64,000 nucleotides of DNA from DATFTE01 sp963802575 (GCA_963802575.1 CAWDJF010000007.1:496001-560000), one strand, 5' to 3'. Shown: positions 42,754 to 49,981, counted from the first letter of the stretch. Translations and numbers: made by a program. The notes: a model not told the origin generated them from the sequence alone.

Positions 42754-43437
42754 CTACAATCCGTAATACGACGAATAACCCTGGTCTTCCCAGTAACCGA
42801 CTTTCTGCAACACGTTCGTCACTTTCAAGTCGGTCAGATACTTCGCCTGCTTGTAGCCAATCTTCGTCGGAATTGTCAGCCGCAGCGGAGCGCCGTGCTC
42901 CCGCGTGAGCGGCTTGTCGTACATCTCATAACACAGCAAAGTCTGTGGATGCAGCGCCGTCGCCATATCGAGCGACTCATAGTAATCATCCGCGCATTCG
43001 ACGTAGATGAACTTCGCTGATGTATCCGCGCCGATCGCCTGCAGGAAGTCTGACAACTTCGCGCCAGCGAAACTACCCACCACGTCCCAACCTTCCACGC
43101 AAACATGCCGCGTGTTCTGCCGAACCTTTGGCAGCGCCTGCACCTGCTCTAACTTGTACTCGCCTGGCTTCTGCACCAACCCGCCAACCGACAACGTCCA
43201 CTTGTCAAAATCCACGCCGGGATCGTCTGTGTCGTAGTCGTTGATCGGAAACTTGTCAAAGGGCGTCACGTCCGCATCCGCGAACGTCGGGGCCATGTGC
43301 CCCTCGCGAAACAGTTTCGCCGAAACCCAATCGCTGAATCCAAGGCCCGTCTTGAGCAAGGGATCTCGCAGTTTGGGAATCGCAAATGCACCCAGCGCGA
43401 GCATGGGAGTGAGTTTCAACAGCTCCCGCCTGCTCAT
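42754..43437 (-). CDS. Molybdopterin-dependent oxidoreductase, MsrP/YedY-like, Tat-exported
   Basis: A 227-residue sulfite-oxidase-fold protein from the start used here. The N-terminus MSRRELLKLTPMLALGAFA is a twin-arginine signal. The Mo-binding Cys lies in RHVCVEGWD, like the CVEAW of MsrP (YedY) rather than the CAGN pattern of sulfite oxidases. Other family segments are DFDKWTLSVGGLV, LLCYEMYDKPLTREHGAPLR and IGYKQAKYL. MsrP repairs Met sulfoxide in periplasmic proteins. ATG 43437 or GTG 43479 are the likely starts; longer frames would begin upstream of, or in, the -10-like block at 43525-43533. Confidence 0.87.
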   Translation of the reverse strand: MSRRELLKLTPMLALGAFAIPKLRDPLLKTGLGFSDWVSAKLFREGHMAPTFADADVTPFDKFPINDYDTDDPGVDFDKWTLSVGGLVQKPGEYKLEQVQALPKVRQNTRHVCVEGWDVVGSFAGAKLSDFLQAIGADTSAKFIYVECADDYYESLDMATALHPQTLLCYEMYDKPLTREHGAPLRLTIPTKIGYKQAKYLTDLKVTNVLQKVGYWEDQGYSSYYGL

Positions 43438-43524
43438 GCTCTTAAACTTTGCGTCGTTGGTCTTCGAACCCAATCTCACCTCTACGGGGTAGTGTCCTAC
43501 ACCCGCGCACCCAACGGCGCTTTC

Positions 43525-43554
43525 CATGGGATGCACAGGTATGCAAAAAGTTAC
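43525..43554 (-). promoter_or_regulatory. Putative ECF-sigma promoter of the oxidoreductase-cytochrome-sigma operon
   Basis: On the minus strand GTAACTTT (43554-43547), 13 bases, then CATCCCATG (43533-43525). This matches 39796-39825 at all 17 block positions and in spacing, while the 13-base spacers differ. Transcription would start near 43518, about 40 or 80 bases before the two candidate start codons. The gap 43480-43802 otherwise holds no gene. Confidence 0.75.
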
Positions 43555-43802
43555 TAAGTACGCTGCCGCAACCACAAGCCACGATACGAGGTATGTTGTT
43601 CTGGGCCAACATCTTACCAGAACCCACTCTCGGAACAGCCGCAAGTCCGGCCGATTTCACCGGAGATGCGCTCTAAATGGCGGCTCGGCAAGGGGTTAAG
43701 GACAGCTATTCCCTTCGCTCAAAAACGCATCTAATGACGTAATTGAGCACGCTTCGCGGTGAGAAAGAATTCGATGCGTGCCCGTAGTGGATCGGAGGAG
43801 AT

Positions 43803-43925
43803 ATGGCCCAGGTGATTGAGTTTTACATTCCAGTTCGGTTTCAGAAGAAGATGAGCAAGTGGGTCCCCCAAGAGCAGCGCGGGAAGGTTCTAGAGTTCCC
43901 CGGAGCGATCAAGAAAACTGCTTAA
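43803..43925 (+). CDS. 40-residue basic mini-protein A (VIEFYIP family, function unknown)
   Basis: A small gene with a strong ribosome-binding site (GGAGGAG at 43793-43799 before ATG). The product has the pattern MAxVIEFYIPxRF, then KWVPxxQRGKVLEF and a KKTA end. It is clearly homologous to mini-protein B at 44040-44159 (about half of the positions identical). Both carry the motif [VI]IEF-x-[IL]P near the N-terminus and [VI][LI]EF again near the C-terminus. There is no signal peptide or membrane segment. It ends at a strong terminator. Possible RiPP-like precursor or small nucleic-acid-binding protein; neither shown. Confidence 0.75.
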   Translation: MAQVIEFYIPVRFQKKMSKWVPQEQRGKVLEFPGAIKKTA

Positions 43926-43943
43926 GGCCGCAAACAACCAACA

Positions 43944-43972
43944 GGCGCCCGGTTCAAATCCGGGCGCCTTTT
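43944..43972 (+). terminator. Intrinsic terminator of mini-protein A
   Basis: GGCGCCCGG (43944-43952) and CCGGGCGCC (43960-43968) form a perfect 9-bp stem with the loop TTCAAAT, followed by TTTT. It lies 18 bases after the stop codon. The inner part imitates a tRNA T-arm. Confidence 0.88.
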
Positions 43973-43985
43973 AGCGTGTCCCCAT

Positions 43986-44017
43986 TAAAAAATCGCCCGG
44001 CGTTTTTAGGGCCGGGC
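43986..44017 (-). terminator. Intrinsic terminator of the radical SAM/mini-protein B unit
   Basis: GCCCGGC (43995-44001) and GCCGGGC (44011-44017) form a perfect 7-bp stem. On the minus strand it is followed by GATTTTTTAATG, a good U tract. It lies 22 bases beyond the mini-protein B stop. Confidence 0.88.
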
Positions 44018-44039
44018 ATTGACACATTGGCTTCCAGAA

Positions 44040-44159
44040 TCAGGCTGTCTTGCGCCCTGGTAAGCGAAACTCGATCACTCTTCCGCGCAATTGCAGAGGA
44101 ATCCACCTCAGGGCTTTATGAAAACGACTAGGAATATGAAACTCGATAATGACGGCCAT
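44040..44159 (-). CDS. 39-residue basic mini-protein B (VIEFHIP family, function unknown)
   Basis: A small gene 31 bases downstream of the radical SAM gene on the same strand, with GGAG seven bases before ATG 44159 and a terminator after it. The product reads MAVIIEFHIPSRFHK, then RWIPLQLRGRVIEF and a GRKTA end. It contains an internal repeat: IIEFHIPSR at residues 4-12 and VIEFRLPGR at about 28-36. It is rich in Arg/Lys and lacks Cys. It is homologous to mini-protein A across a double terminator. Co-transcription with a radical SAM/SPASM gene raises the idea of a modified-peptide precursor, but this is inference. Confidence 0.75.
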   Translation of the reverse strand: MAVIIEFHIPSRFHKALRWIPLQLRGRVIEFRLPGRKTA

Positions 44160-44190
44160 ACTTTTACTCCATTTCCAACGGCTCCGTCGA

Positions 44191-45432
44191 TCAGCGAACC
44201 CCAGCCGGAGCCGCCTTCCTGATATTAATTGTGTTCGTACGTGGCTGGTACACGCAGAAGGGTTCTTCGCTGAGATAGTCACCGGTGGCCGCAAACGCGC
44301 GCGCCCGGCATCCCATGCACACATTGCGAAACTCGCAGCAGCCGCACTTCCCTTTCAGATTCTCGGTATCTCGCAATTCGTTGAAGATCGCCGAGTTCTT
44401 CCAAATATCTCCAAAGGACTGCTTGTGCAAGTCACCGGCGACGACAGGCAGGTATCCGCAGGGGAAGACCTCTCCTTCATGCGAGATGAAGCATACGCCG
44501 GTTCCCGCCAGACACCCTTTGGTCATCGCGTTCATGTCACCGGGATGCCCGGTGTGGTTTCCTGCAGGATGTCCGCTCGGCTTAAGCGAAATGCCGGTGC
44601 CCCCCGGCATGATCATGTCCGTCGGACCGATAGCCGACGGATCGGGAGCCTGCACGCGCGCGGCACCCGCCTCTGCCAATTTCCGTTCCGCCACCCTTCG
44701 CTGGCGCACGACGCGAAAATAATGCGGAGCGCAAGTGGCCTTGAGTTCGATTCCACCTTCGAGCGACTGGTCGTAAAACCAGTTCAACATCTCTTCGTAC
44801 TCTTCTGGAGCCACCATCTGTTCGGCAGCAATGTCGACCCCGCAACCCACCGGCACCAGCAGGAAAGTATGCAGTGCATCGGCTCCCAACGACTTGGCCA
44901 GCTCGAGCACCTGGGGGAGTTGCCGTGCATTGTGCCGCGCAATGGTCATGTTGATCTGCACCGACATGCCGAGAGACTTCAGATTGCGCAGCCCGTAAAC
45001 CGCGGCGTCGAAAGCGCCCGGAATTCCGCGGAAGGAATCATGAGTAGCCGCGTCGGCCCCATCCAGACTGATCGATACGCGCTTCACGCCCGCGTCGACA
45101 ATCATGCGCGCGACATCTTTCGTGACCAGCGTGCCGTTCGTGGCCAGGGCGACGCGCAGTCCTTTGTCGGTGGCGTAACGTGCCAGTTGAAAAATATCAG
45201 AACGGTAAAGAGGTTCACCGCCGCTCAAAACTAAGATCGGGTTCGCCGCTTCGGCGATCTGATCGATGATCCCCAGCGCGGTTCTGGTTTCCAGATCGCT
45301 GGGAGAACTCAGTTCCGTTGCGCTGGCCCGGCAATGAATGCAGCGCAGATTGCATCCCTTGGTAACTTCCCAGAAAACCAGGCGGGCCTTACTCTCTGCC
45401 GCCGCGTGTCCGTTGCCGTTTGCCGACGCCAT
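44191..45432 (-). CDS. Radical SAM/SPASM protein, AhbD-like
   Basis: A 413-residue radical SAM enzyme. The cluster motif is CxxxCxxC at Cys27, Cys31 and Cys34 (KGCNLRCIHC). The C-terminal SPASM-type part has GCLAGTGVCFISHEGEVFPC, KGKCGCCEFRNVCMGC and EEPFCVYQP, enough Cys for one or two auxiliary clusters. From memory the closest pattern is AhbD, which decarboxylates Fe-coproporphyrin III to heme in the alternative pathway. Relatives also mature peptides. ATG 45432 is preceded by AAGGAGG. Two GTGA-N6-TCAC sites lie 79-114 bases upstream; mini-protein B follows. Confidence 0.85.
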   Translation of the reverse strand: MASANGNGHAAAESKARLVFWEVTKGCNLRCIHCRASATELSSPSDLETRTALGIIDQIAEAANPILVLSGGEPLYRSDIFQLARYATDKGLRVALATNGTLVTKDVARMIVDAGVKRVSISLDGADAATHDSFRGIPGAFDAAVYGLRNLKSLGMSVQINMTIARHNARQLPQVLELAKSLGADALHTFLLVPVGCGVDIAAEQMVAPEEYEEMLNWFYDQSLEGGIELKATCAPHYFRVVRQRRVAERKLAEAGAARVQAPDPSAIGPTDMIMPGGTGISLKPSGHPAGNHTGHPGDMNAMTKGCLAGTGVCFISHEGEVFPCGYLPVVAGDLHKQSFGDIWKNSAIFNELRDTENLKGKCGCCEFRNVCMGCRARAFAATGDYLSEEPFCVYQPRTNTINIRKAAPAGVR

Positions 45433-45510
45433 GTGCTGCCTCCTTGCCGCGACCTGGGAACAACCCCCTGTTCCTGAGTGCAACCATAGAGAACCACGAC
45501 CCGGCACACC

Positions 45511-45524
45511 GTGACTGTTATCAC
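45511..45524. promoter_or_regulatory. Crp/Fnr-type operator, site 1
   Basis: GTGACTGTTATCAC, an exact GTGA-N6-TCAC palindrome, 79 bases before the radical SAM start codon. Confidence 0.7.
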
Positions 45525-45532
45525 CCGCGATT

Positions 45533-45546
45533 GTGACGCAGATCAC
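45533..45546. promoter_or_regulatory. Crp/Fnr-type operator, site 2
   Basis: GTGACGCAGATCAC, an exact GTGA-N6-TCAC palindrome 22 bases (two helical turns) from site 1, in the same gap. Confidence 0.7.
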
Positions 45547-45573
45547 GTGTCTAAGTACACGGTTCGAGGGAGT

Positions 45574-47100
45574 TTACGGGCTCTGCCCGCCGGTATGGCA
45601 GTCGCTGCAGCTCACCTGCGCCAGGTCTCCTATGTCGATCGGATGCTGAAACGATAACTTGGGGACGGGCGCGGTCGCGACACCGCTTTCTTCCTGCGAC
45701 AGGACGGTGTGGCAAGTGTCGCATTCTTTGGAGATGACTTTGCCCTCGGGGCTCACATGTTGCCCGTCATGGCAGCGGAAGCAGCCGATGAAGTAGTAAT
45801 GCCCCAGGTTGTTGGGATGAGTCTGCCAATTTAACTTCATTTCGGGAAAGGTCGTTCTACGATAGATTGCCTGGGTCTCGTCGATGGCGCTGCGGATCTC
45901 CAGCTCTTTGCCTTTCGACACGTCCGGATACTTCCCCGCGTAATATTCATGCAGCGATTTCGCAATCCCCTGCATGGCCTGGTCGGTCGTATCGTATTTG
46001 CCGGTCAACGCGGCGACCGCTTGCTGCTTGATGAAAGGCAGGCTGGCATCCATGCGCCGCGCCATCAGCGATTGATCGACCGCCAGATCGGGCGGCACAT
46101 AAATGTGCGTGGGACGGTTGTGGCAATCGACACAGTCCATGCGATGCTGCGATGCCGTGGCAATCTGCTCTTTGGTCAGCTTCGAATCTTTGGCAAAATA
46201 TTCCGTCACCCGCCCCTGCATGTCTTTGACATGGATATACGGAATCACCTGGTGCTGCTCGTCGGCCGCAACATAATTAATTTCATTCGCAATATTCATG
46301 TGCCAGTGGATGCCTTCCGGCGCTCCCGTAGCGGGATCTCCACCACCCGTCTTGATCAACAGACGTGTCTGCCGCAGGGTGTTCTTCTCGTCGTTCGCAT
46401 AGTGAGAAAAGACTTTGAGTTGCGCACCGTAAAACTTCCTGGGCCAGTGGCATGTTTCGCAAGTATCCTGCGCCGGGCGCAGGTTGTGAACTGGAGTCGG
46501 AATTGGCCGCGGAAACGTGTTGAACGTTGCGGCGAAAACCTGTCGGGCTCCCGACAACTTCGACTTCACATACCAAGTCGCGCCCGCGCCCACGTGACAC
46601 TCTACGCAGGCCACCCGCGCATGCGGCGAAAGCTGGTAGGCGGTGAATTCCGGATTCATCACAGTGTGGCACAACTGTCCGCAAAACTGCACCGAGTCGG
46701 TGAACTCGTAAGCTCGATAACTGCCGATCACGCTCATCAAAATGAACACAATCACGAAGCTCAAAAAGAATGCGAACGTGCCGCGCTGCGTGGGATCGCT
46801 AAAATCGATGCGGAAATATTTGCCGGACTCGCCGGCCCGGCGCCGTCGCCTGTCATACCAGATGCCGCCCACAATCAGTGCCAACCCGGCGATGAAGAAA
46901 CCCGGAGCTACCATGTAGGCGAGGATGCCGATGTAGGGACTGGGTCTGGCAGAAGTGAGATCGATGAGGAACAGAAAAACGATATTTGCCAACGCCACCA
47001 GTGCCAGCGCGACTCCGGCGGAACTGATCGGGTTCCGGATCATCTCCCGCAATCGCTGCGGCACCGTGCGTGGTATTGGGTTCGCTTCCTCTGCACTCAT
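45574..47100 (-). CDS. Heptaheme membrane cytochrome c, NapC/NirT type, ImcH-like
   Basis: A 508-residue inner-membrane cytochrome with three hydrophobic segments (about 28-48, 57-82 and 108-128) and a large periplasmic part. Heme sites are one CX3CH (CGQLCH at residues 140-145, in a NapC-like context) and six CXXCH (CVECH, CETCH, CVDCH, CFRCH, CDTCH, CSDCH). Size, topology and heme count match Geobacter ImcH, a quinol oxidase feeding extracellular respiration. The neighbouring 11-heme gene is CbcL-like, which strengthens the idea of quinol-to-periplasm electron transfer. Terminal acceptor unknown. Confidence 0.9.
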   Translation of the reverse strand: MSAEEANPIPRTVPQRLREMIRNPISSAGVALALVALANIVFLFLIDLTSARPSPYIGILAYMVAPGFFIAGLALIVGGIWYDRRRRRAGESGKYFRIDFSDPTQRGTFAFFLSFVIVFILMSVIGSYRAYEFTDSVQFCGQLCHTVMNPEFTAYQLSPHARVACVECHVGAGATWYVKSKLSGARQVFAATFNTFPRPIPTPVHNLRPAQDTCETCHWPRKFYGAQLKVFSHYANDEKNTLRQTRLLIKTGGGDPATGAPEGIHWHMNIANEINYVAADEQHQVIPYIHVKDMQGRVTEYFAKDSKLTKEQIATASQHRMDCVDCHNRPTHIYVPPDLAVDQSLMARRMDASLPFIKQQAVAALTGKYDTTDQAMQGIAKSLHEYYAGKYPDVSKGKELEIRSAIDETQAIYRRTTFPEMKLNWQTHPNNLGHYYFIGCFRCHDGQHVSPEGKVISKECDTCHTVLSQEESGVATAPVPKLSFQHPIDIGDLAQVSCSDCHTGGQSP

Positions 47101-47229
47101 GCTTCGCCTCCAATTCCTGACCTGCTAGTCCACATTCCGCTGCGGGCAGCGCCGCTCCGTTGACCGAATACATGAGGATTCCCGCGGAAGAGTGATTGTC
47201 CTCTTCCTCTCTGGGAAATCCAAGCTCAT

Positions 47230-49284
47230 TTAATCGCAGGTATGAACCGGTTCCTGCTCCACACCTTCACTGTTGTTCCCGGCGCAGTCAGGAGCCTGTC
47301 CGTTCCCCTCCGCCGAGGCTTTGTCCGCTTCGGCCCGCGCGGCATCCAGCAGCGTGGCCGCATCCAAGCCATGCTCTTCGCGGTAGTGCTCGAACGACAT
47401 CTTGCCGTCCCACCACGCCCAGTTCATCGGGTATACATCGGGATCGAGGAACACCTGGTAGAAGTGCCACACCACGATTGCGAGCGTCGCCAGCACCGCT
47501 TCATAAAAGTGGACCGCCGTCGCCACATCGAGCCACCAGCGCGGCAGCAGGTTGCCGACCAGTATCTTCGCCCACAACGCGATTCCAGTGGTAGCCATCA
47601 CGATCAATCCCCAGACCAGCGCCCAGTACTCGGCCTTTTCCGCGTAATTGAAGCGTGCAAACTCGGGTTTCTCTAAGCTGAATCCCAGGTAATAGCGGAA
47701 GGTCTGCCATACGTCTCGCATATCTTTGGGAACGGGTAGGAAGTCGATGATCAGGCGGCGTCCGTTCTTGCTCATTGCGACGTAGAGCATGTGATAGAAA
47801 CCCACGGCTATCAGCACTAAGGCGGCGATGCGATGGGTCAACGCACGCACTCGTTCGCCCATGCCAAGTAAAGACGCGAACCAAGAATCCGGGAACTTCA
47901 GCGCGAATCCCGTGAGCACCAGAACAATGAAACTCGTGAACAGCACCGCGTGTTGAAGCTGCTGGTTGCGGTTCATCCGGGTGACCAGGCTGTGCTCTTC
48001 TCTCCGGCGCAGAATCGCCTTGCGTCTCCAGATAATCAGGTTGTGCAGAATCATCCCGCCGATCACGGCGAAAATCATGCCCAGGTAAAACTTGCGAATG
48101 AGGCGTACCGCTACGCTGCCTGTGTCGGCGGAGAGCGGAGCGTCTACGTGCACCTTCGCCGTGACAAATTTCTCATTCACCCCGGGATGGCATTGCCCGC
48201 AAGTCTTGATCAGGTTCGCGCGATTGATCGTCGAATGCGGGTCGCTGGAGGGAAGGATGTTGTGCACGCCATGGCAACTGGCGCAATTCGCCACCACCTG
48301 CGATCCCACCTCCGACGCCAGGCCGTGATAGCTTGCCAAATAAGTCGTAGCGCGGCGTCCTTCAAACCCGAACTCCTGCGATAGCCGGACGCTTTCATGA
48401 CAACGTCCGCAGGTATTGCGCGCCAGGTTCTGTGTCGAAACGGAAGAATTCGGATCGGTGTGCGCTTTTATGGAGTGAATTCCGTGACAGTCGGTGCACA
48501 CCGGAGCCTGTCCATTCCCGCGGGCGATCGCCTGTCCGTGAATGCTTTGTGCAAATTCCTGTTGCACCGCGTTGTGACACTTGGCACAAGTCGCCGGTAC
48601 ATTGAATTTGAAGATCGACGACTTGGGATCGCTCGCCGCCAGAATTTCGTGGCTGCCATGGCAGTCCGTACATACCGCCGCCTTCTCCGATCCCGCCGCC
48701 ACCGCCTTGCCGTGCACGCTCTCCTCATAGGAAACAAAAGGCTGCGCGCTGTGCCCGCTAGCTTCCATCACAAACTTCTGGCCGTGACAGCTGCCGCAAG
48801 TAGCAGGAATGTTCACATGATTTACCCGTGATTTGGGATCGCTCGCGGGTAGCAGTTCGTGCGGGCTGCCGTGACAATCGACACAAGTGGCCGCCTTCGC
48901 ATCGCCTTTTTGGATCGCCTTAGCATGGAAGCTGCGGTCGTAAACTGCTTGCTCATCCGCATGGCACGTAGCGCACAAGACCTTGGCAGGAGTGCCATCA
49001 TGGGGAGAAGATTTAAGATCGGTATGGCAATCCACGCACGTGAACATGCCGCCGTGGATCGAATTCTTGAAAGCCTCGGGATTCACATAGAGGCTGACGC
49101 GTTTGCCGTCGACTTCCTTGTTTAGCAACGAATCGCCGTGGCAAGCTAGACACTCGTCACTCGTCGGTTTGGGAGCAACCTTACTGGCAGCTTGGGCGAA
49201 CACTGTGAGCGCGAAGAGCGTGAAAAGCGCTAACCGGAGTGTCCCGCCCCACCCTCGTCGTGCGAACGGCTCGTTTGCTTCCAT
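47230..49284 (-). CDS. Undecaheme cytochrome c fused to a b-type cytochrome membrane domain, CbcL-like
   Basis: A 684-residue protein. A signal peptide (about 1-33) precedes a periplasmic part (about 40-400) with eleven CXXCH motifs (CLACH, CVDCH, CATCH, CVDCH, CGSCH, CTDCH, CAKCH, CTDCH, CGRCH, CASCH, CGQCH). A C-terminal PF01292-like domain follows, with about four to five membrane helices and His-bearing helices (LQHAVLFTSFIVLVLTGF, THRIAALVLIAVGFYH, VVWHFYQVFLD). This architecture equals Geobacter CbcL (nine c hemes plus b domain) with two more hemes. It probably oxidises menaquinol. A Crp-type site lies 86 bases upstream of its start. Confidence 0.9.
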   Translation of the reverse strand: MEANEPFARRGWGGTLRLALFTLFALTVFAQAASKVAPKPTSDECLACHGDSLLNKEVDGKRVSLYVNPEAFKNSIHGGMFTCVDCHTDLKSSPHDGTPAKVLCATCHADEQAVYDRSFHAKAIQKGDAKAATCVDCHGSPHELLPASDPKSRVNHVNIPATCGSCHGQKFVMEASGHSAQPFVSYEESVHGKAVAAGSEKAAVCTDCHGSHEILAASDPKSSIFKFNVPATCAKCHNAVQQEFAQSIHGQAIARGNGQAPVCTDCHGIHSIKAHTDPNSSVSTQNLARNTCGRCHESVRLSQEFGFEGRRATTYLASYHGLASEVGSQVVANCASCHGVHNILPSSDPHSTINRANLIKTCGQCHPGVNEKFVTAKVHVDAPLSADTGSVAVRLIRKFYLGMIFAVIGGMILHNLIIWRRKAILRRREEHSLVTRMNRNQQLQHAVLFTSFIVLVLTGFALKFPDSWFASLLGMGERVRALTHRIAALVLIAVGFYHMLYVAMSKNGRRLIIDFLPVPKDMRDVWQTFRYYLGFSLEKPEFARFNYAEKAEYWALVWGLIVMATTGIALWAKILVGNLLPRWWLDVATAVHFYEAVLATLAIVVWHFYQVFLDPDVYPMNWAWWDGKMSFEHYREEHGLDAATLLDAARAEADKASAEGNGQAPDCAGNNSEGVEQEPVHTCD

Positions 49285-49370
49285 GCCAGTCCAACCTCCC
49301 GATCCGTACCTGCGTCACCATTGTTAGGGTTCAATAGGCGGACGGGCTATGAGTCTTCTCACGGCGGGAC

Positions 49371-49384
49371 GTGATGAAGATCAC
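49371..49384. promoter_or_regulatory. Crp/Fnr-type operator, site 3
   Basis: GTGATGAAGATCAC, an exact GTGA-N6-TCAC palindrome, 86 bases before the start of the CbcL-like gene. The rest of the 49285-49522 gap has no gene; about 49457-49490 is an AAACCTTTAACCACAGAG-type repeat on the minus strand. Confidence 0.7.
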
Positions 49385-49522
49385 ATGGGGTTCGGCAGGT
49401 CTTTGTGCCGGGTTGGCAGGCGCTTAAGCCTTCCTTAGCCCCATCCGCGAACGTTCTCGGGGTTCTCTGTGGTTAAAGGTTTTTTCCCGAACGCTCACAA
49501 CCGGAGTTTCCGCGGTTCACTT

Positions 49523-49981
49523 CTAGTGGCCGCGCTGACACAATTGTTCCTTCCCCAAGGAGAGCAGGAATTTCTTCTGCTGGTAGTGATGTGCGGAATG
49601 GCAGGCCAGGCACGACAGCTTTTGGTGTCCCGCATCCAGCCCCATGAAATTCTGATGACACTGGCCGCAACGCGCACGCACCACCTCAGGGCTGGCGTCC
49701 CCGAAACGAAAAATCTTGCTCGCGTCGCCATTGCCGTTCACGTGCGCCGAGCCCGGGCCGTGGCAGGATTCGCACCCCTTCTGCCCGGGATGCTCGTTCT
49801 GGAGCAAAGCCTGGTGCGCCGAGTCGGAGACGGTTCTATAGATGTCATCGTGGCAAGGTTGGCAGGTGTCTGAGCCAACGTAGGAAGAGCCGTCGTGTTC
49901 CGGCGGCTGCGCCTTCTGGGGCCATGCAACGGAGGTGGCCAGCAGGAGCAGCAGGGATAGCTTGAGACAGGCCTTACCCAT
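49523..49981 (-). CDS. Periplasmic tetraheme cytochrome c, DmsE/MtrA-like, C-terminally shortened
   Basis: A 152-residue secreted protein. The signal peptide (MGKACLKLSLLLLLATSVA) is followed by four CXXCH sites (CQPCH, CESCH, CGQCH, CLACH) in a DmsE/MtrA-like sequence (GSDTCQPCH, CESCHGPGSAHVNG, LSCLACHSAHHY). These relatives usually carry about ten hemes. Here a fifth site is reduced to CQRGH directly before the stop, so the second Cys is lost and the rest is absent. ATG 49981 gives the signal peptide; GTG 50011, touching the Crp-like stop, is an alternative. Likely electron carrier for the upstream quinol oxidases. Confidence 0.82.
   Translation of the reverse strand: MGKACLKLSLLLLLATSVAWPQKAQPPEHDGSSYVGSDTCQPCHDDIYRTVSDSAHQALLQNEHPGQKGCESCHGPGSAHVNGNGDASKIFRFGDASPEVVRARCGQCHQNFMGLDAGHQKLSCLACHSAHHYQQKKFLLSLGKEQLCQRGH

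Noticed and set aside
41358..43437. Sulfite dehydrogenase (SorAB-like) reading of the molybdopterin protein and its neighbour
   Set aside because: The partner is a b-type membrane cytochrome and the Cys motif is CVEGW, closer to MsrP/YedY; kept only as an alternative.
43944..43968. Sequence resembling a tRNA T-arm (CCCGG-TTCAAAT-CCGGG)
   Set aside because: No acceptor, D or anticodon arm can be formed upstream, where mini-protein A ends, and the stem extends beyond 5 bp into a T-tract: it is a terminator.
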